Positions 27,990 through 37,648 of a DNA stretch of 64,000 bases are shown piece by piece. Source of the DNA: Peptostreptococcus stomatis DSM 17678. Its GTDB lineage: Bacteria > Bacillota > Clostridia > Peptostreptococcales > Peptostreptococcaceae. The translations under genes and the position numbers were made by a program. Position 1 is the first letter of the stretch; every line of letters begins with the position of its first letter. The stretch lies in contig NZ_ADGQ01000004.1 in the NCBI RefSeq assembly GCF_000147675.1, forward strand, positions 24,172 to 88,171, read 5' to 3'. Under the pieces are notes generated by a model. It saw only the letters and a program-made list of their open reading frames with translations, was not told the origin of the DNA and did not search any database.

Positions 27990-28697
27990 TTGAAAACTAA
28001 GAAAATGGGTGTAAGAAATAACAAATTGAAGAGAATATGCAAAAATATATTCGAAATAATATACAAAGGAAGGTGCAAAAGTATATACAGAAATATATGC
28101 AAAAAAAAATACAAAAACTTATATAAAATTATATACACCAAGATAAGGTTCAACTTATTTATAGATAGACAAAGGGGGTCTCTTTCTGTAAATGTTATTT
28201 TACTTTTTATGTTTTTGGTATCCCTGGTCCTCCTTTTCATGCCCCTATATAAGGACCTGGGAGACTTTAAAAGGGACTACGACCAATTATATGGTCACGA
28301 TTATGAACTGGCATCCATAGAGAAGACTTTTATGGTGAATGCCTATTATCTATTAGAAGATACCTATGCCAAAAGTAAAGATTCTAAGGATTTTTATGGT
28401 CTGGTCATGAAGAAGGATACCAGCTTTTATCGGGATTTAATTGGTCAAAAATATCTTGAGTCTCCACATACAAGGTATGAATTGATTACTGGTGATGGTG
28501 GTTGCTTTGAGATTATAAAAAAAGATAATTATGTTGAGTTTTATGTAAACTACTACTATGAAAACAAGGGTATTGAGAGGTGGAAGAGGAAAAAGTACCG
28601 GGTCTATTGTCCCTTTGAAAAATTAGGGATTGATAAGAAGGTCAAGCCCAAATTAGAGATTGAGGAAATAAAGTCCCTATTTGTAGAATTGGCTTAA
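27990..28697 (+). CDS. prepilin-like membrane protein with repetitive basic leader
   Basis: A 235-residue protein. The first 60 residues are extremely Lys/Arg/Tyr/Ile-rich and come from an AT-rich, internally repetitive DNA stretch (28030-28140). Then RGSLSVNVILLFMFLVSLVLLF (a G-S-L helix start like a prepilin) is followed by an outer domain of about 145 residues. TTG 27990 is the likely start (AAGGGAG, 7-base spacing); the leader's composition makes a later start conceivable. The function is unknown; a minor pilin by context. Confidence 0.5.
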   Translation: MKTKKMGVRNNKLKRICKNIFEIIYKGRCKSIYRNICKKKYKNLYKIIYTKIRFNLFIDRQRGSLSVNVILLFMFLVSLVLLFMPLYKDLGDFKRDYDQLYGHDYELASIEKTFMVNAYYLLEDTYAKSKDSKDFYGLVMKKDTSFYRDLIGQKYLESPHTRYELITGDGGCFEIIKKDNYVEFYVNYYYENKGIERWKRKKYRVYCPFEKLGIDKKVKPKLEIEEIKSLFVELA

Positions 28698-28837
28698 CAT
28701 AGGGGCAACAGAAAAATTCTAAAAGGAAAAATAGTAAGATAATAAGCAATGAAATTAGATATATAAGAACTATGCTTATGTAGGAACGATGGTTACAAGA
28801 GGACTATATATTTATATAGGGTTAGGAAGGTTGTGTA

Positions 28838-29314
28838 GTGAAGAAGTACAAGGGGACAAGTTTTATAGAATTAGCAATAGCCATGTCTATCTTGGTTCTT
28901 ATAATATCCTTATCAATAGTCAGGGTAAATAGGGACGGTTTGGATTTTGATGCTACAGTATCAAGGATTAAGACTGATATCAGGAGGATAATTGTAAGGG
29001 GTCAAGATGACTCCTATACCTATAGTTTGTCCACCTATAAGGGCTATTACATAATAGATAGAGATTCTTATAGGCTGGTGAGGAGATGCTTAGACAAGCA
29101 TACCCATGTCTTAAGTGGAACAAGACTAGAATTTAAAGGCATAAAGAGGATGGGAGCACCGGGAGGGGGTGGTAGCCTCTACGTCTTTAATGATCGTACA
29201 AAAAAATTGGAGAGGATTACCTATATTCCAGCCAGTGGCAGGGTGACATCCTATAAGGATGATTATCTTAAGAAAAAAATCATGATAGATAATTGGATTT
29301 CCGAGCTAAGATAG
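28838..29314 (+). CDS. type II/IV pseudopilin (GspH/ComGD-like)
   Basis: The clearest prepilin of the cluster: a short basic leader MKKYKG is followed by TSFIELAIAMSILVLIISLSIV, with Gly before the cleavage site and Glu at mature position 5. The remaining 110 residues are a small globular domain with a glycine-rich stretch (APGGGGS). The start is GTG behind AGGAAGG. It should be processed by a prepilin peptidase and enter a pilus or competence pseudopilus. No assembly ATPase, platform protein or peptidase gene is within the window. Confidence 0.75.
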   Translation: MKKYKGTSFIELAIAMSILVLIISLSIVRVNRDGLDFDATVSRIKTDIRRIIVRGQDDSYTYSLSTYKGYYIIDRDSYRLVRRCLDKHTHVLSGTRLEFKGIKRMGAPGGGGSLYVFNDRTKKLERITYIPASGRVTSYKDDYLKKKIMIDNWISELR

Positions 29315-29329
29315 TATAGGCATGAATCA

Positions 29330-29449
29330 TTGGCTTTTAACCCAAATCAGCCAGGAGGGCTTTTATTAGAAGCTATATTATGATGCCTTGTGATTATAAA
29401 TATCGAGATTGCATATCTGTGTGAATTATGGCAAATAGTGGAAATATAA
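29330..29449 (+). pseudogene. possible remnant of a ComGE-like pseudopilin
   Basis: Between two prepilin-like genes the frame starting at TTG 29330 reads to PGGLLLEAIL and then a TGA (29381-29383). After the stop the same frame continues open for about 21 more codons, rich in hydrophobic residues. GGLLLEAI looks like a prepilin cleavage site (Gly, then a helix with Glu 5 residues on). This may be a decayed pseudopilin, but the stretch is short and chance cannot be excluded. Confidence 0.3.
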
Positions 29450-29509
29450 GGATATATACTAAGTTGATTTAGAAAATAGGTGTAATTCTAAGATATCTGG
29501 AGGAAGTGT

Positions 29510-30037
29510 ATGAATCCTGAATCAAGGTTAAGAGATAAAAAAATGAAATCTAATTCAAGGACCAGGAAGGCCTATATAATGGTAGAAGTAGTGGTATATT
29601 TGATGATAGCCAGCCTTATTTTTATGTCTATAGGTTTAATTTTTAGGTCGTCTATATCGATAAAGACTAGCATAGTAAATAAGATAGAAATGAGGGAAAT
29701 GGCCTCGGTGGTAGAAGATAGGATTAGGTATGAAATGAATAATAGTATTGGCATTACTAGAGTATGGGGGAAAAATACAGGTGAAACTAGCTATAAAAAT
29801 GTTAGGAAAATTGAATATAGGGCCTATGATAAACTTCAAAAAGAAGTCTTACTAAATAAGTATATATCAATAGAAGGAGACAGGATATATGTGGAAAATG
29901 AAGGTAAGTATCAAATTGGGAGACATATAGAGACTATGGATATAGATGATAAAGGAGACTATATGAAATATAAACTAGGCTTTAAAATTGGAAAAAATAC
30001 TTATTCGAAAAAATTTATTCTACTTAAGAAATTATAG
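29510..30037 (+). CDS. prepilin-like protein (ComGF-like)
   Basis: A 175-residue protein: a basic leader of about 22 residues, a hydrophobic helix (AYIMVEVVVYLMIASLIFMSIGLIF, Glu early in the helix) and a beta-rich outer domain. The plan and place as last gene fit ComGF-like minor pseudopilins, although the canonical Gly-Phe-Thr-Leu-Leu-Glu site has drifted to Ala-Tyr-Ile-Met-Val-Glu. TGGAGGAAG precedes the ATG. A terminator follows. Confidence 0.6.
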   Translation: MNPESRLRDKKMKSNSRTRKAYIMVEVVVYLMIASLIFMSIGLIFRSSISIKTSIVNKIEMREMASVVEDRIRYEMNNSIGITRVWGKNTGETSYKNVRKIEYRAYDKLQKEVLLNKYISIEGDRIYVENEGKYQIGRHIETMDIDDKGDYMKYKLGFKIGKNTYSKKFILLKKL

Positions 30038-30126
30038 CTATTGAAGGATGACAGATTGAACTTTAAAGGACATAGGAAAGGTTGATTAGAAGGAATACAA
30101 ATTGAAATCTTATACATGGAAAAATA

Positions 30127-30164
30127 AAGGGTCCCTTTCATAAGTCATGAATAGGGACCTTTTA
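30127..30164. terminator. terminator between convergent pilin cluster and ispG
   Basis: A hairpin of AAGG(G)TCCCT pairing with AGGGACCTTT, with an inner TTCAT/ATGAA stem and a T-tract. It can serve the plus-strand pilin genes and possibly the minus-strand ispG operon. Confidence 0.7.
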
Positions 30165-30166
30165 GT

Positions 30167-31222
30167 CTAAAGATTATTTATTTCTTCCAAAAGGGTATCA
30201 ACTATAGTTTCCTGAGGGATTTTTCTTATGATTTCCCCCTTCTTAAAGAGCAGACCAACCTTGTCTCCACCTGCAATACCAATATCAGCTTCCCTGGCTT
30301 CACCGGGACCGTTAACTGCACAACCCATAATGGCTACGGTAATATCCTTGTCGATAGAAGAGATTTTCTCTTCGACCTCACTCGCAAGGTCTATCAGGTT
30401 TATATTACACCTACCACAAGTAGGGCAGGATACAATTTTTATCTTATCATTTAGGATGTCTAGACTCCTTAGTATTTCTTTGGCCACAGGTATTTCCTCT
30501 GTAGGATCACCTGTTAGGGAAATTCTAATAGTGTCACCAATACCATCGGCCAAGAGAGAACCGACACCTATGGCTGACTTGATAGTACCCCTTTTAATTC
30601 CACCAGCTTCTGTAATACCCAAGTGTAGAGGGTAGTCAACTGTCTTAGACATAAGCCTATAGGCTTCTATTGACCTTATTACATCAGAATTTTTAAGAGA
30701 TATTACTATATCGTGAAAGTCCAGGTCTTCTAGAATCCTAACATGCCTCATGGCCGATTCAACCATGGCTTCGGCTACAGGTCCACCATACTGGTTCAGG
30801 AGGTCTTTTTCTAATGACCCGCCATTAACGCCTATCCGAATTGGGATATTATTGTCCTTGCAGGCACTAACAACCTCTTTGGTCTTAGCTAGACTACCTA
30901 TATTACCAGGATTTATCCTGATCCCGTCAACCTGGCTTTTGACTGCTTCAAGAGCTAACCTATGATCAAAGTGTATATCGGCAACAATTGGTATATTTAT
31001 TTCTTTTTTTATATTGGCTATATTTTTAGCTGCATCCATATCTACCACAGCCACCCTTACAAGGTCGCAGCCAACTTCTTCTAGCCTGTGTATCTGGCTG
31101 ATTGTAGCCTTAGCATCCCTGGTATCGGTAGTTGTCATAGATTGTACTGATATAGGGCTATCTCCACCTATATTTAGGTTTCCAACCCTTACCATCCTGG
31201 TTTTTCTTCTTTTATAACTCAT
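30167..31222 (-). CDS. ispG: 4-hydroxy-3-methylbut-2-enyl diphosphate synthase (flavodoxin)
   Basis: The penultimate step of the MEP pathway: MEcPP to HMBPP with a [4Fe-4S] cluster. A TIM barrel with GNLNIGGDSPISVQSMTTTDT at the N-terminus, then the cluster domain with CPTCGRC (about 266-272) and GCAVNGPGEA (about 302-311). The 351-residue length is normal for the bacterial short form. It is the third gene of the minus-strand unit dxr-rseP-ispG. Confidence 0.96.
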   Translation of the reverse strand: MSYKRRKTRMVRVGNLNIGGDSPISVQSMTTTDTRDAKATISQIHRLEEVGCDLVRVAVVDMDAAKNIANIKKEINIPIVADIHFDHRLALEAVKSQVDGIRINPGNIGSLAKTKEVVSACKDNNIPIRIGVNGGSLEKDLLNQYGGPVAEAMVESAMRHVRILEDLDFHDIVISLKNSDVIRSIEAYRLMSKTVDYPLHLGITEAGGIKRGTIKSAIGVGSLLADGIGDTIRISLTGDPTEEIPVAKEILRSLDILNDKIKIVSCPTCGRCNINLIDLASEVEEKISSIDKDITVAIMGCAVNGPGEAREADIGIAGGDKVGLLFKKGEIIRKIPQETIVDTLLEEINNL

Positions 31223-31233
31223 TTTTTACCTTT

Positions 31234-32244
31234 CTAACTTAGCAGTCTGATTATATCCTTGTAGGTTACAAACAACATCAAGCCTAAGATTAGAATTAGA
31301 CCAACTGCATTGATATAACCCTCTATCTTAGCAGGAAATTTTTTACCACCCCTAAGGGCTTCTATAAGTAACATGAGTATTCTCCAACCATCAAGGGCCG
31401 GTATAGGAAGTAGGTTCATCAGGCCTATATTTAAGCTGATGATGGCCGTCAAGTAGAGAACATTTATAAGTCCTGTTGTAGCTGCATTTGAAACCATTTT
31501 TACTACGCCTACAGGTCCTGATATGGCATCGGCAGCCTTACCTGATAATTGACCACTAACCAGCTTCCACAAAAAGCTAAGCATAGTTTTAGAAGTATCG
31601 TATGTAACCACAAAGGCCTGTTTTACAGCCTTAATAGGTTGATTTCTTTCATAGGCAGGTTGTATACCTACTATGTACCTTCCTCCCTGATTTTGGGCCT
31701 TTAATTTAACAGTGTCAACATGGTTTTTTCTCTTGTATTTTATAGTCAGTTCTTCTTTACCATACTTATTTACAAGTTTACTTATGTCATTAAATTCTTT
31801 AGTTTTCTCTCCATTTATAGAAAGGATGACATCATTCTTTTGTAGACCTGCAAGAGCAGCAGGGGATTTACTTATAACCTGACTAAACTTGGTAGTCGGT
31901 GCACCTATAAAGAAAAAAACAGGTACTAAGAGGATTATACAAAATACTATATTGACAAAGGGTCCTGCAAAAATAGTAAGGAACCTATCTTTTAAAGATT
32001 TTTTTCCAAATGAATTTGGGTCATCAGAATCTTCATCTTCTCCCTCCATGGCAACATATCCACCTATGGGGATCATCCTTAGGGAATACTTAATTCCCTG
32101 GGATTCTTTTGAGAATATCTGGGGTCCCATTCCTATAGAAAATTCATGTATAGTTACGCCAGCCCTCTTGGCCAATAAAAAGTGTCCTAGTTCGTGGACA
32201 AATATAATTAGTCCGAAAACTAAAATAGCAACAATTATATTCAT
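31234..32244 (-). CDS. rseP: RIP site-2 metalloprotease
   Basis: An intramembrane zinc protease of the RseP/RasP family, cleaving anti-sigma factors and signal-peptide remnants in the membrane. The active-site FVHELGHFL lies at residues 15-23, a PDZ domain at about 115-190 and the third zinc-ligand motif NLLPIPALDGWR near 280-291. Most homologues have ALDGGR; here Trp replaces the second Gly, next to the conserved Asp ligand. It has four membrane segments and 336 residues. It lies 11 bases upstream of ispG. Confidence 0.93.
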   Translation of the reverse strand: MNIIVAILVFGLIIFVHELGHFLLAKRAGVTIHEFSIGMGPQIFSKESQGIKYSLRMIPIGGYVAMEGEDEDSDDPNSFGKKSLKDRFLTIFAGPFVNIVFCIILLVPVFFFIGAPTTKFSQVISKSPAALAGLQKNDVILSINGEKTKEFNDISKLVNKYGKEELTIKYKRKNHVDTVKLKAQNQGGRYIVGIQPAYERNQPIKAVKQAFVVTYDTSKTMLSFLWKLVSGQLSGKAADAISGPVGVVKMVSNAATTGLINVLYLTAIISLNIGLMNLLPIPALDGWRILMLLIEALRGGKKFPAKIEGYINAVGLILILGLMLFVTYKDIIRLLS

Positions 32245-32412
32245 ATTTCACCTACCTTTATTTTAATTAGAACTCAAACCAGTAAAATCTTAGGTATGAC
32301 TCTTCATTGACTAAATAATTTACTGGGTTTTCTATATGATTATATACTATAACACAAGCCTTTAATTATGCTTAAGATTAATAGATATAAGTAATTTATA
32401 TATTTTATTCCC

Positions 32413-33600
32413 CTAAATAGAAGAAGTTAATAATTTATTTATATATGACCTGGTCCAAGTATCCATATTAATTATATCCTCTAGGCTTGGTTGGTCTATA
32501 AAGGCATGGTCATCCATGGCCATTTCAATATACTTAGGTATGTCATAAAAACCAATTCTATCATTTAGGAAAAATTCAACAAGGACTTCATTGGCTGCAT
32601 TTAAGACAGTCGCCGTACTACCACCCTCTCTTAGGGCCCTATAGGCAAGGGCTAGGCAGGGAAAAACTTCCAAATCAGGTCTCTGAAAATTAAGGCTGGC
32701 AACTTTAAAGAGGTCTAGCCTTTCAAAATCACTGTCAAGCCTGCTTGGGTAAGAAAGGGCATACTGGATAGGAACACGCATGTCCGGGCAACCTAGTTGG
32801 GCTATGACTGATGAATCTTTAAACTGGACCATAGAGTGAACTATACTCTCAGGATGAACATGGACTATTATGTCCTCAGGCTCAACGTCAAATAACCACT
32901 TGGCCTCTATAACTTCTAGCCCCTTATTCATTAGGGTAGAAGAGTCTATACTAATTTTTTGACCCATTGACCAGTTAGGATGCTTAAGGGCATCAGTCTT
33001 GCTTACATTTACCAGGTCTTGCCTTGATTTACCCCTAAAAGGACCACCTGAGGCAGTTAAGAGGATTTTATCTATTTTATTAGAACCCTCACCGTTTAGG
33101 CACTGAAATATAGCACTATGTTCGCTGTCAACTGGCAGTATCTTTGCCTGGTGTTTTCTAGCTAAGTCCATGACTATCTGTCCGGCAGTGACCAAGGTTT
33201 CCTTGTTGGCAAGGGCAATGGTAGTTGAATTTTTAATTGCTTCTACAGTTGGTAATAGGCCAATCATGCCAACAACAGCAGTTACCAGTATATCTATAGT
33301 CTTAGATCCTGCTATCCTTATCAAGCCTTCAAGCCCCTTGTATACTTGAAGCTTATCTAGGTTTGAATTGGTAGACCTATTTATATTTACAGTCTCCATA
33401 AAGTTTTCATAAGCAAGCTCATCATATATGGCAACTGCTTTAGGTTTAAATTCATTTATTTGATCTAATAGTTTACCTATGCTTTTATTTACAGTCAAAC
33501 CTTCTACCCTGTATAAGTTAGGATTTTTTCTGATAACATCAAGGGTTTGGTTTCCTATGGAACCTGTAGATCCTAGGATTGATATATTTTTTATACTCAT
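32413..33600 (-). CDS. dxr: 1-deoxy-D-xylulose-5-phosphate reductoisomerase
   Basis: The second MEP enzyme, turning DXP into MEP with NADPH. It has the N-terminal Rossmann motif [25 protein letters not shown], the metal site region [54 protein letters not shown] and a helical C-terminus. The 395-residue length is as usual. In most Firmicutes cdsA and uppS precede dxr; here they do not, and a divergent intergenic region begins instead. Confidence 0.97.
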   Translation of the reverse strand: MSIKNISILGSTGSIGNQTLDVIRKNPNLYRVEGLTVNKSIGKLLDQINEFKPKAVAIYDELAYENFMETVNINRSTNSNLDKLQVYKGLEGLIRIAGSKTIDILVTAVVGMIGLLPTVEAIKNSTTIALANKETLVTAGQIVMDLARKHQAKILPVDSEHSAIFQCLNGEGSNKIDKILLTASGGPFRGKSRQDLVNVSKTDALKHPNWSMGQKISIDSSTLMNKGLEVIEAKWLFDVEPEDIIVHVHPESIVHSMVQFKDSSVIAQLGCPDMRVPIQYALSYPSRLDSDFERLDLFKVASLNFQRPDLEVFPCLALAYRALREGGSTATVLNAANEVLVEFFLNDRIGFYDIPKYIEMAMDDHAFIDQPSLEDIINMDTWTRSYINKLLTSSI

Positions 33601-33915
33601 GATTTCACTTCCTTTTTTAAATGCTTAATATATTATAGCATAAGTGTATAAGCTAAATATGTAATAAAAAATATTTTTTTATGATAATTTTTTTAGTGTA
33701 GACCTATAGTTTGTAGGCAAGGTCTCATTTTTTTAAATTATAAATATAAATAAAAATTATCAAAATGATAAACTTAAGTTATATAAAATAATAAATTAAT
33801 GAGGTTTATTAGGTTGACGGCTGAACAATTAAGGTATATATTATAGGAAAGTGGTGGCTAAGAATGGGATTATTATAGATAAATAAGACTAGTAGATAGT
33901 GAGGAAGTGATATAA
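33601..33915. other. divergent intergenic region between dxr and the RepL-like gene
   Basis: 315 bases, very AT-rich. It holds a plus-strand promoter (see 33814-33842) and a hairpin AGACCT/AGGTCT (33700-33725, 14-base loop) followed by seven Ts. The hairpin is like a terminator on the plus strand without a visible plus-strand gene in front, so it may be the end of a small RNA or just chance. No coding signal is seen. Confidence 0.4.
33814..33842 (+). promoter_or_regulatory. sigma-A type promoter for the RepL-like gene
   Basis: TTGACG (33814-33819) and TATATT (33837-33842) are separated by 17 bases. The start codon follows 73 bases further on, giving a leader of about 65 bases. Confidence 0.6.
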
Positions 33916-34326
33916 TTGTTTGATTTAGAACATAAACCAAGAAAATTAAATAAGGATAGGTATAGTGAAAGCCAGATGGTCAACTATAATAAGGAGCATG
34001 AAAGGTTTATCAATATATCACCTAACAACTATATCAGGTCTTTGAAGGATACCACTACAAAGAAGGCTATGATACCGATGGTCCTGATAAGCCTAATGGA
34101 TAAGAATAACAAGATATATATGACCCTAGACGACCTGTCAATTGAACTGGACTATCCAAAGACAGCCTTATCCGTACTATTTGGCCAGTACAAAAAGATG
34201 GATTTTCTAAAGAAAGTCAGAAATGGCTTGTATATGGTTAACCCATTGGTATCGTATAGGGGGTCTAAGTATGAGAGGGATAAATTGATTAAGGAATATA
34301 ATACTGTATACAAGGGAAAGAAGTGA
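33916..34326 (+). CDS. RepL-like winged-helix protein
   Basis: A 136-residue basic protein. Residues 48-120 look like a winged helix: MTLDDLSIELDYPKTALSVLFGQYKKMDFLKKVRNGLYMVNP has the wing ending Y-x-V-N-P found in RepL-type plasmid replication initiators and related phage proteins. It is not on an obvious plasmid or phage, so it is likely a domesticated or residual DNA-binding protein. The start is TTG at 33916. Its stop overlaps the GTG of the next gene by four bases. The family assignment is by pattern only. Confidence 0.5.
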   Translation: MFDLEHKPRKLNKDRYSESQMVNYNKEHERFINISPNNYIRSLKDTTTKKAMIPMVLISLMDKNNKIYMTLDDLSIELDYPKTALSVLFGQYKKMDFLKKVRNGLYMVNPLVSYRGSKYERDKLIKEYNTVYKGKK

Positions 34327-34964
34327 TAGATATGAATTATATATTTGATAGAGATATAATGAGGTGGTTTGACCACCTCTTTGAGAAGCATACAAATACT
34401 TTTTCGATAGATAATTTTATATGTAATATGTATGACGAGGCTAGGTCTTTGGATATGAGAAAGGTCCTTCCTCTGCCTATAAAGATGTACAAGGATGATA
34501 ACGTGATTAGCCTGGCCAAAAAAGAGTCAAATTATTGGACGATAAGTTTTTTGCTGTCTTCTAAATATGTCTATGAATTGAGAGAAAATGTTCATCCATA
34601 TTTTGGACACTATATATATGAGAATATATCAGTCTATAACAATGATGAAGTATATTCCTTTGTTAATAAATACATAGTGGATATATTGAATTTTATGGTT
34701 GACTATGTGTATTATCCTGAAGAAGATGACTACTATATAGACTATAGGGATGAATTTATAAAGACTTGTTCTGGTATAGAGTATGGTAAGAGGGTCTTGG
34801 TTACAGATGATATATATATGTACATTCTTTCCAAGGAAGAGTTGAACTTTATCGACAAGTCAGAAAGATTTAATTTGGAACTAAGATTTGACTCTAGATC
34901 AGGTCAGGAATTAATGGATGCAATAGTAGATTTGAGTAGGTCAATACTACTTAGGAGTAAGTGA
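34323..34964 (+). CDS. protein of unknown function coupled to the RepL-like gene
   Basis: Not recognised. It has 213 residues, cytoplasmic, rich in Asp, Tyr and Ile, with a helical look and an acidic patch YYPEEDDYYIDYRDE (about 137-151). The GTG start overlaps the preceding stop (GTGA); an ATG three codons on (34332) is also possible. The tight coupling suggests it works with the winged-helix protein. It ends 95 bases before clpB. Confidence 0.55.
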   Translation: MIDMNYIFDRDIMRWFDHLFEKHTNTFSIDNFICNMYDEARSLDMRKVLPLPIKMYKDDNVISLAKKESNYWTISFLLSSKYVYELRENVHPYFGHYIYENISVYNNDEVYSFVNKYIVDILNFMVDYVYYPEEDDYYIDYRDEFIKTCSGIEYGKRVLVTDDIYMYILSKEELNFIDKSERFNLELRFDSRSGQELMDAIVDLSRSILLRSK

Positions 34965-35059
34965 CCTAAAGAAAATGATAGGGATAGCGTATAAAAATAG
35001 AGAGTATAGATGTATATAAAAATAGATAAGTTATAAAATATAGAAGGGAAGTGTAAATT

Positions 35060-37648
35060 ATGAATGTAGAAAAAATGACACTAAGAGTACAAAATGCTTT
35101 GAATGATGCTTTTTCGGAGGCAGTTCGTAATAATAACCAACAGGTTGATGTAATTCATCTACTATACGCCTTGTTAGACCAGGAAGATGGATTGATTCCT
35201 AATATAGTAGAAAAAATGAATATAAGTTCTGAATCACTAAAGAAGTCAGTAAAAAATGAAATATCTAAGTTACCAAGCGTGACTGGTGGCGGGGCAAACT
35301 CTCAAGGAGTAACTGCCACTAGGGGAATAAATGAAATCATGGTTAATGCAGAAAAGATAGCGGATGATTTTAAGGATTCCTATATAAGTGTTGAACATAT
35401 AATGCTTGCTATATTTGACAAAGAGAAATCATCTGTAATAGGAAGAATATTCGGTCAGTATGGTTTGGTTAAGCAGGAATTCTTGAATGTACTTCACCAG
35501 GTTAGGGGTAACCAAAGGGTTGACAGCCAGGATCCGGAGGGAATATATGATGCCCTTACAAAATACGGAACTAACCTTGTAAAACTAGCTGAAAATAATA
35601 AATTAGACCCAGTTATTGGTAGGGATGAAGAGATAAGAAGAGCCATTAGGATCCTATCAAGAAGGACTAAGAATAATCCGGTCCTAATAGGAGAACCAGG
35701 TGTAGGTAAGACAGCCATAGTAGAGGGTCTTGCCCAAAGAATTGTAAAAGGTGATGTACCTGAAGGTTTAAAGGACAAGGTAATATTTTCCTTAGATATG
35801 GGTGCTTTGATAGCTGGCGCCAAGTATAGGGGTGAATTTGAAGAGAGATTAAAGGCTGTTTTAAAGGAGGTATCTAGTTCTGAAGGTAAGATAATATTGT
35901 TTATAGATGAAATACACACTATAGTTGGTGCAGGTAAGACTGAGGGTTCAATGGACGCAGGTAATTTGATAAAACCTATGTTGGCAAGAGGAGAACTCAA
36001 CTGTATTGGTGCAACAACATTTGATGAATATAGAAAGTATATTGAAAAGGACAAGGCCTTAGAAAGAAGGTTCCAGCCAGTTATAGTTGACGAGCCAAGT
36101 CTTGAAGACACGATATCAATTTTAAGAGGTTTAAAAGAAAGGTTTGAAATACATCACGGTATTAGAATACATGATAATGCCATAGTTGCAGCTGCAAAGC
36201 TATCAGACAGGTATATACAAGATAGGTTCCTTCCAGACAAGGCGATTGACCTAATAGATGAGGCAGGAGCTATGATTAGGTCGGAGATAGATTCTCTACC
36301 AACAGACCTGGATATAGTCAGAAGAAGACTATTAATGTTAGAAACCGAAAGAGAGGCCCTTTTAAAAGAGGAAGATGAAAAGTCAAAGTCAAGATTGGAA
36401 GAATTAGAAAAGGAACTGGCTGACCTTAAGGAAGAAAATGATAGTATGACAGCCAGGTATGAAAAGGAAAAAAATAGGATTACAGAACTAAAAGTCCTTA
36501 AGTCTAACTTGGATGAGGCTAGGGCCAAGGTTGAAAAGTATGAAAGAGAGTATGATTTCAACAAGGCTGCAGAAGTTAAATTTGGCCAGATACCAAAATT
36601 AGAAGAGGAAATCAAGAACTTTGAAGATAAGTATGATAGTGAAAGTGGTGAAAGTCTCCTAAAAGAAGAGGTAACAGAAAATGAAATTGCAGATATTATT
36701 TCCAAGTGGACTGGTATACCAGTCAGCAAACTAGTTGAGACTGAGAAGGCCAAGTTACTAAACCTTGAAAACCAGCTACATAAGAGGGTTATAGGCCAGG
36801 ATGAGGCAGTTACCGCTGTATCTAATGCAATCTTAAGGTCTAGGGCAGGCCTTAGTGACCAGAAAAAACCTATGGGTTCATTTATCTTCTTGGGTCCAAC
36901 AGGTGTTGGAAAGACTGAGTTGGCCAAAACATTGGCAAGAGACCTATTTGACAGCGAGGATAGCATAGTAAGAATAGATATGTCAGAGTATATGGAAAAG
37001 CATAGTGTATCTAGGTTGGTAGGACCACCTCCAGGCTATGTAGGTTATGAAGAAGGTGGCCAGTTGACAGAGGCAATACGTAGGAAGCCATATTCAGTAA
37101 TCTTGTTTGACGAAATTGAGAAGGCCCATGATGATGTATTCAATATATTCCTACAGATACTTGATGATGGTAGGTTGACTGACAACAAGGGGAAGACAGT
37201 TGACTTCAAAAACTCTTTGATTATAATGACATCTAATATAGGAAGTTCAACCCTACTAGAAGCTGGCGGTAATATTGATGAAAATGTAAGTGAAAGCGTA
37301 CTTAAGCAGATGAGATCAAGGTTCAAGCCTGAGTTCTTGAACAGGGTGGATGATATAATCATGTTTAAGCCACTTATGAAGGATGAAATTAAGCAGGTTA
37401 TTGATATATTCTTTGCAGACTTGGCAGCTAGGTTGTCAGAAAATAATATAAGTGTAGACCTAACAGAAGCAGCAAAAGACCTTATGATAAAAGAGGCTTA
37501 TGACCCGGTATACGGTGCAAGGCCATTGAAGAGGTATATAAGTAACAACATAGAAACTATACTTGCAAGGAAGATTATTGGTGGCCAGATAAAACCTGGT
37601 GACAGGGTTAAGATAGATTCACAAGATGATCAAATAGTGATTTCCTAA
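35060..37648 (+). CDS. clpB: ATP-dependent disaggregase ClpB
   Basis: A hexameric AAA+ chaperone that pulls polypeptides out of aggregates with DnaK. Clp N-domain at about 1-145, first AAA+ domain with GEPGVGKT near 211, a long coiled-coil middle domain (about 400-530) and a second AAA+ domain with GPTGVGKT near 612. The second domain is preceded by the hallmark [17 protein letters not shown]. The full middle domain separates it from ClpC/ClpE/ClpA. The 862-residue length is normal. No CIRCE operator is seen in the 95-base upstream gap. Confidence 0.97.
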   Translation: MNVEKMTLRVQNALNDAFSEAVRNNNQQVDVIHLLYALLDQEDGLIPNIVEKMNISSESLKKSVKNEISKLPSVTGGGANSQGVTATRGINEIMVNAEKIADDFKDSYISVEHIMLAIFDKEKSSVIGRIFGQYGLVKQEFLNVLHQVRGNQRVDSQDPEGIYDALTKYGTNLVKLAENNKLDPVIGRDEEIRRAIRILSRRTKNNPVLIGEPGVGKTAIVEGLAQRIVKGDVPEGLKDKVIFSLDMGALIAGAKYRGEFEERLKAVLKEVSSSEGKIILFIDEIHTIVGAGKTEGSMDAGNLIKPMLARGELNCIGATTFDEYRKYIEKDKALERRFQPVIVDEPSLEDTISILRGLKERFEIHHGIRIHDNAIVAAAKLSDRYIQDRFLPDKAIDLIDEAGAMIRSEIDSLPTDLDIVRRRLLMLETEREALLKEEDEKSKSRLEELEKELADLKEENDSMTARYEKEKNRITELKVLKSNLDEARAKVEKYEREYDFNKAAEVKFGQIPKLEEEIKNFEDKYDSESGESLLKEEVTENEIADIISKWTGIPVSKLVETEKAKLLNLENQLHKRVIGQDEAVTAVSNAILRSRAGLSDQKKPMGSFIFLGPTGVGKTELAKTLARDLFDSEDSIVRIDMSEYMEKHSVSRLVGPPPGYVGYEEGGQLTEAIRRKPYSVILFDEIEKAHDDVFNIFLQILDDGRLTDNKGKTVDFKNSLIIMTSNIGSSTLLEAGGNIDENVSESVLKQMRSRFKPEFLNRVDDIIMFKPLMKDEIKQVIDIFFADLAARLSENNISVDLTEAAKDLMIKEAYDPVYGARPLKRYISNNIETILARKIIGGQIKPGDRVKIDSQDDQIVIS

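Noticed and set aside
28030-28140. Short quasi-repeats as a CRISPR array
   Set aside because: The units are irregular, with no conserved spacer length, and lie within an open coding frame; no cas genes are present.
34965-35059. CIRCE or CtsR operator before clpB
   Set aside because: No TTAGCACTC-type inverted repeat and no clear GGTCAAA repeat could be found in this gap.
36154-36966. 270-codon minus-strand frame inside clpB
   Set aside because: Ser/Leu-rich shadow of the coiled-coil domain of ClpB; the plus-strand protein is fully conserved here.
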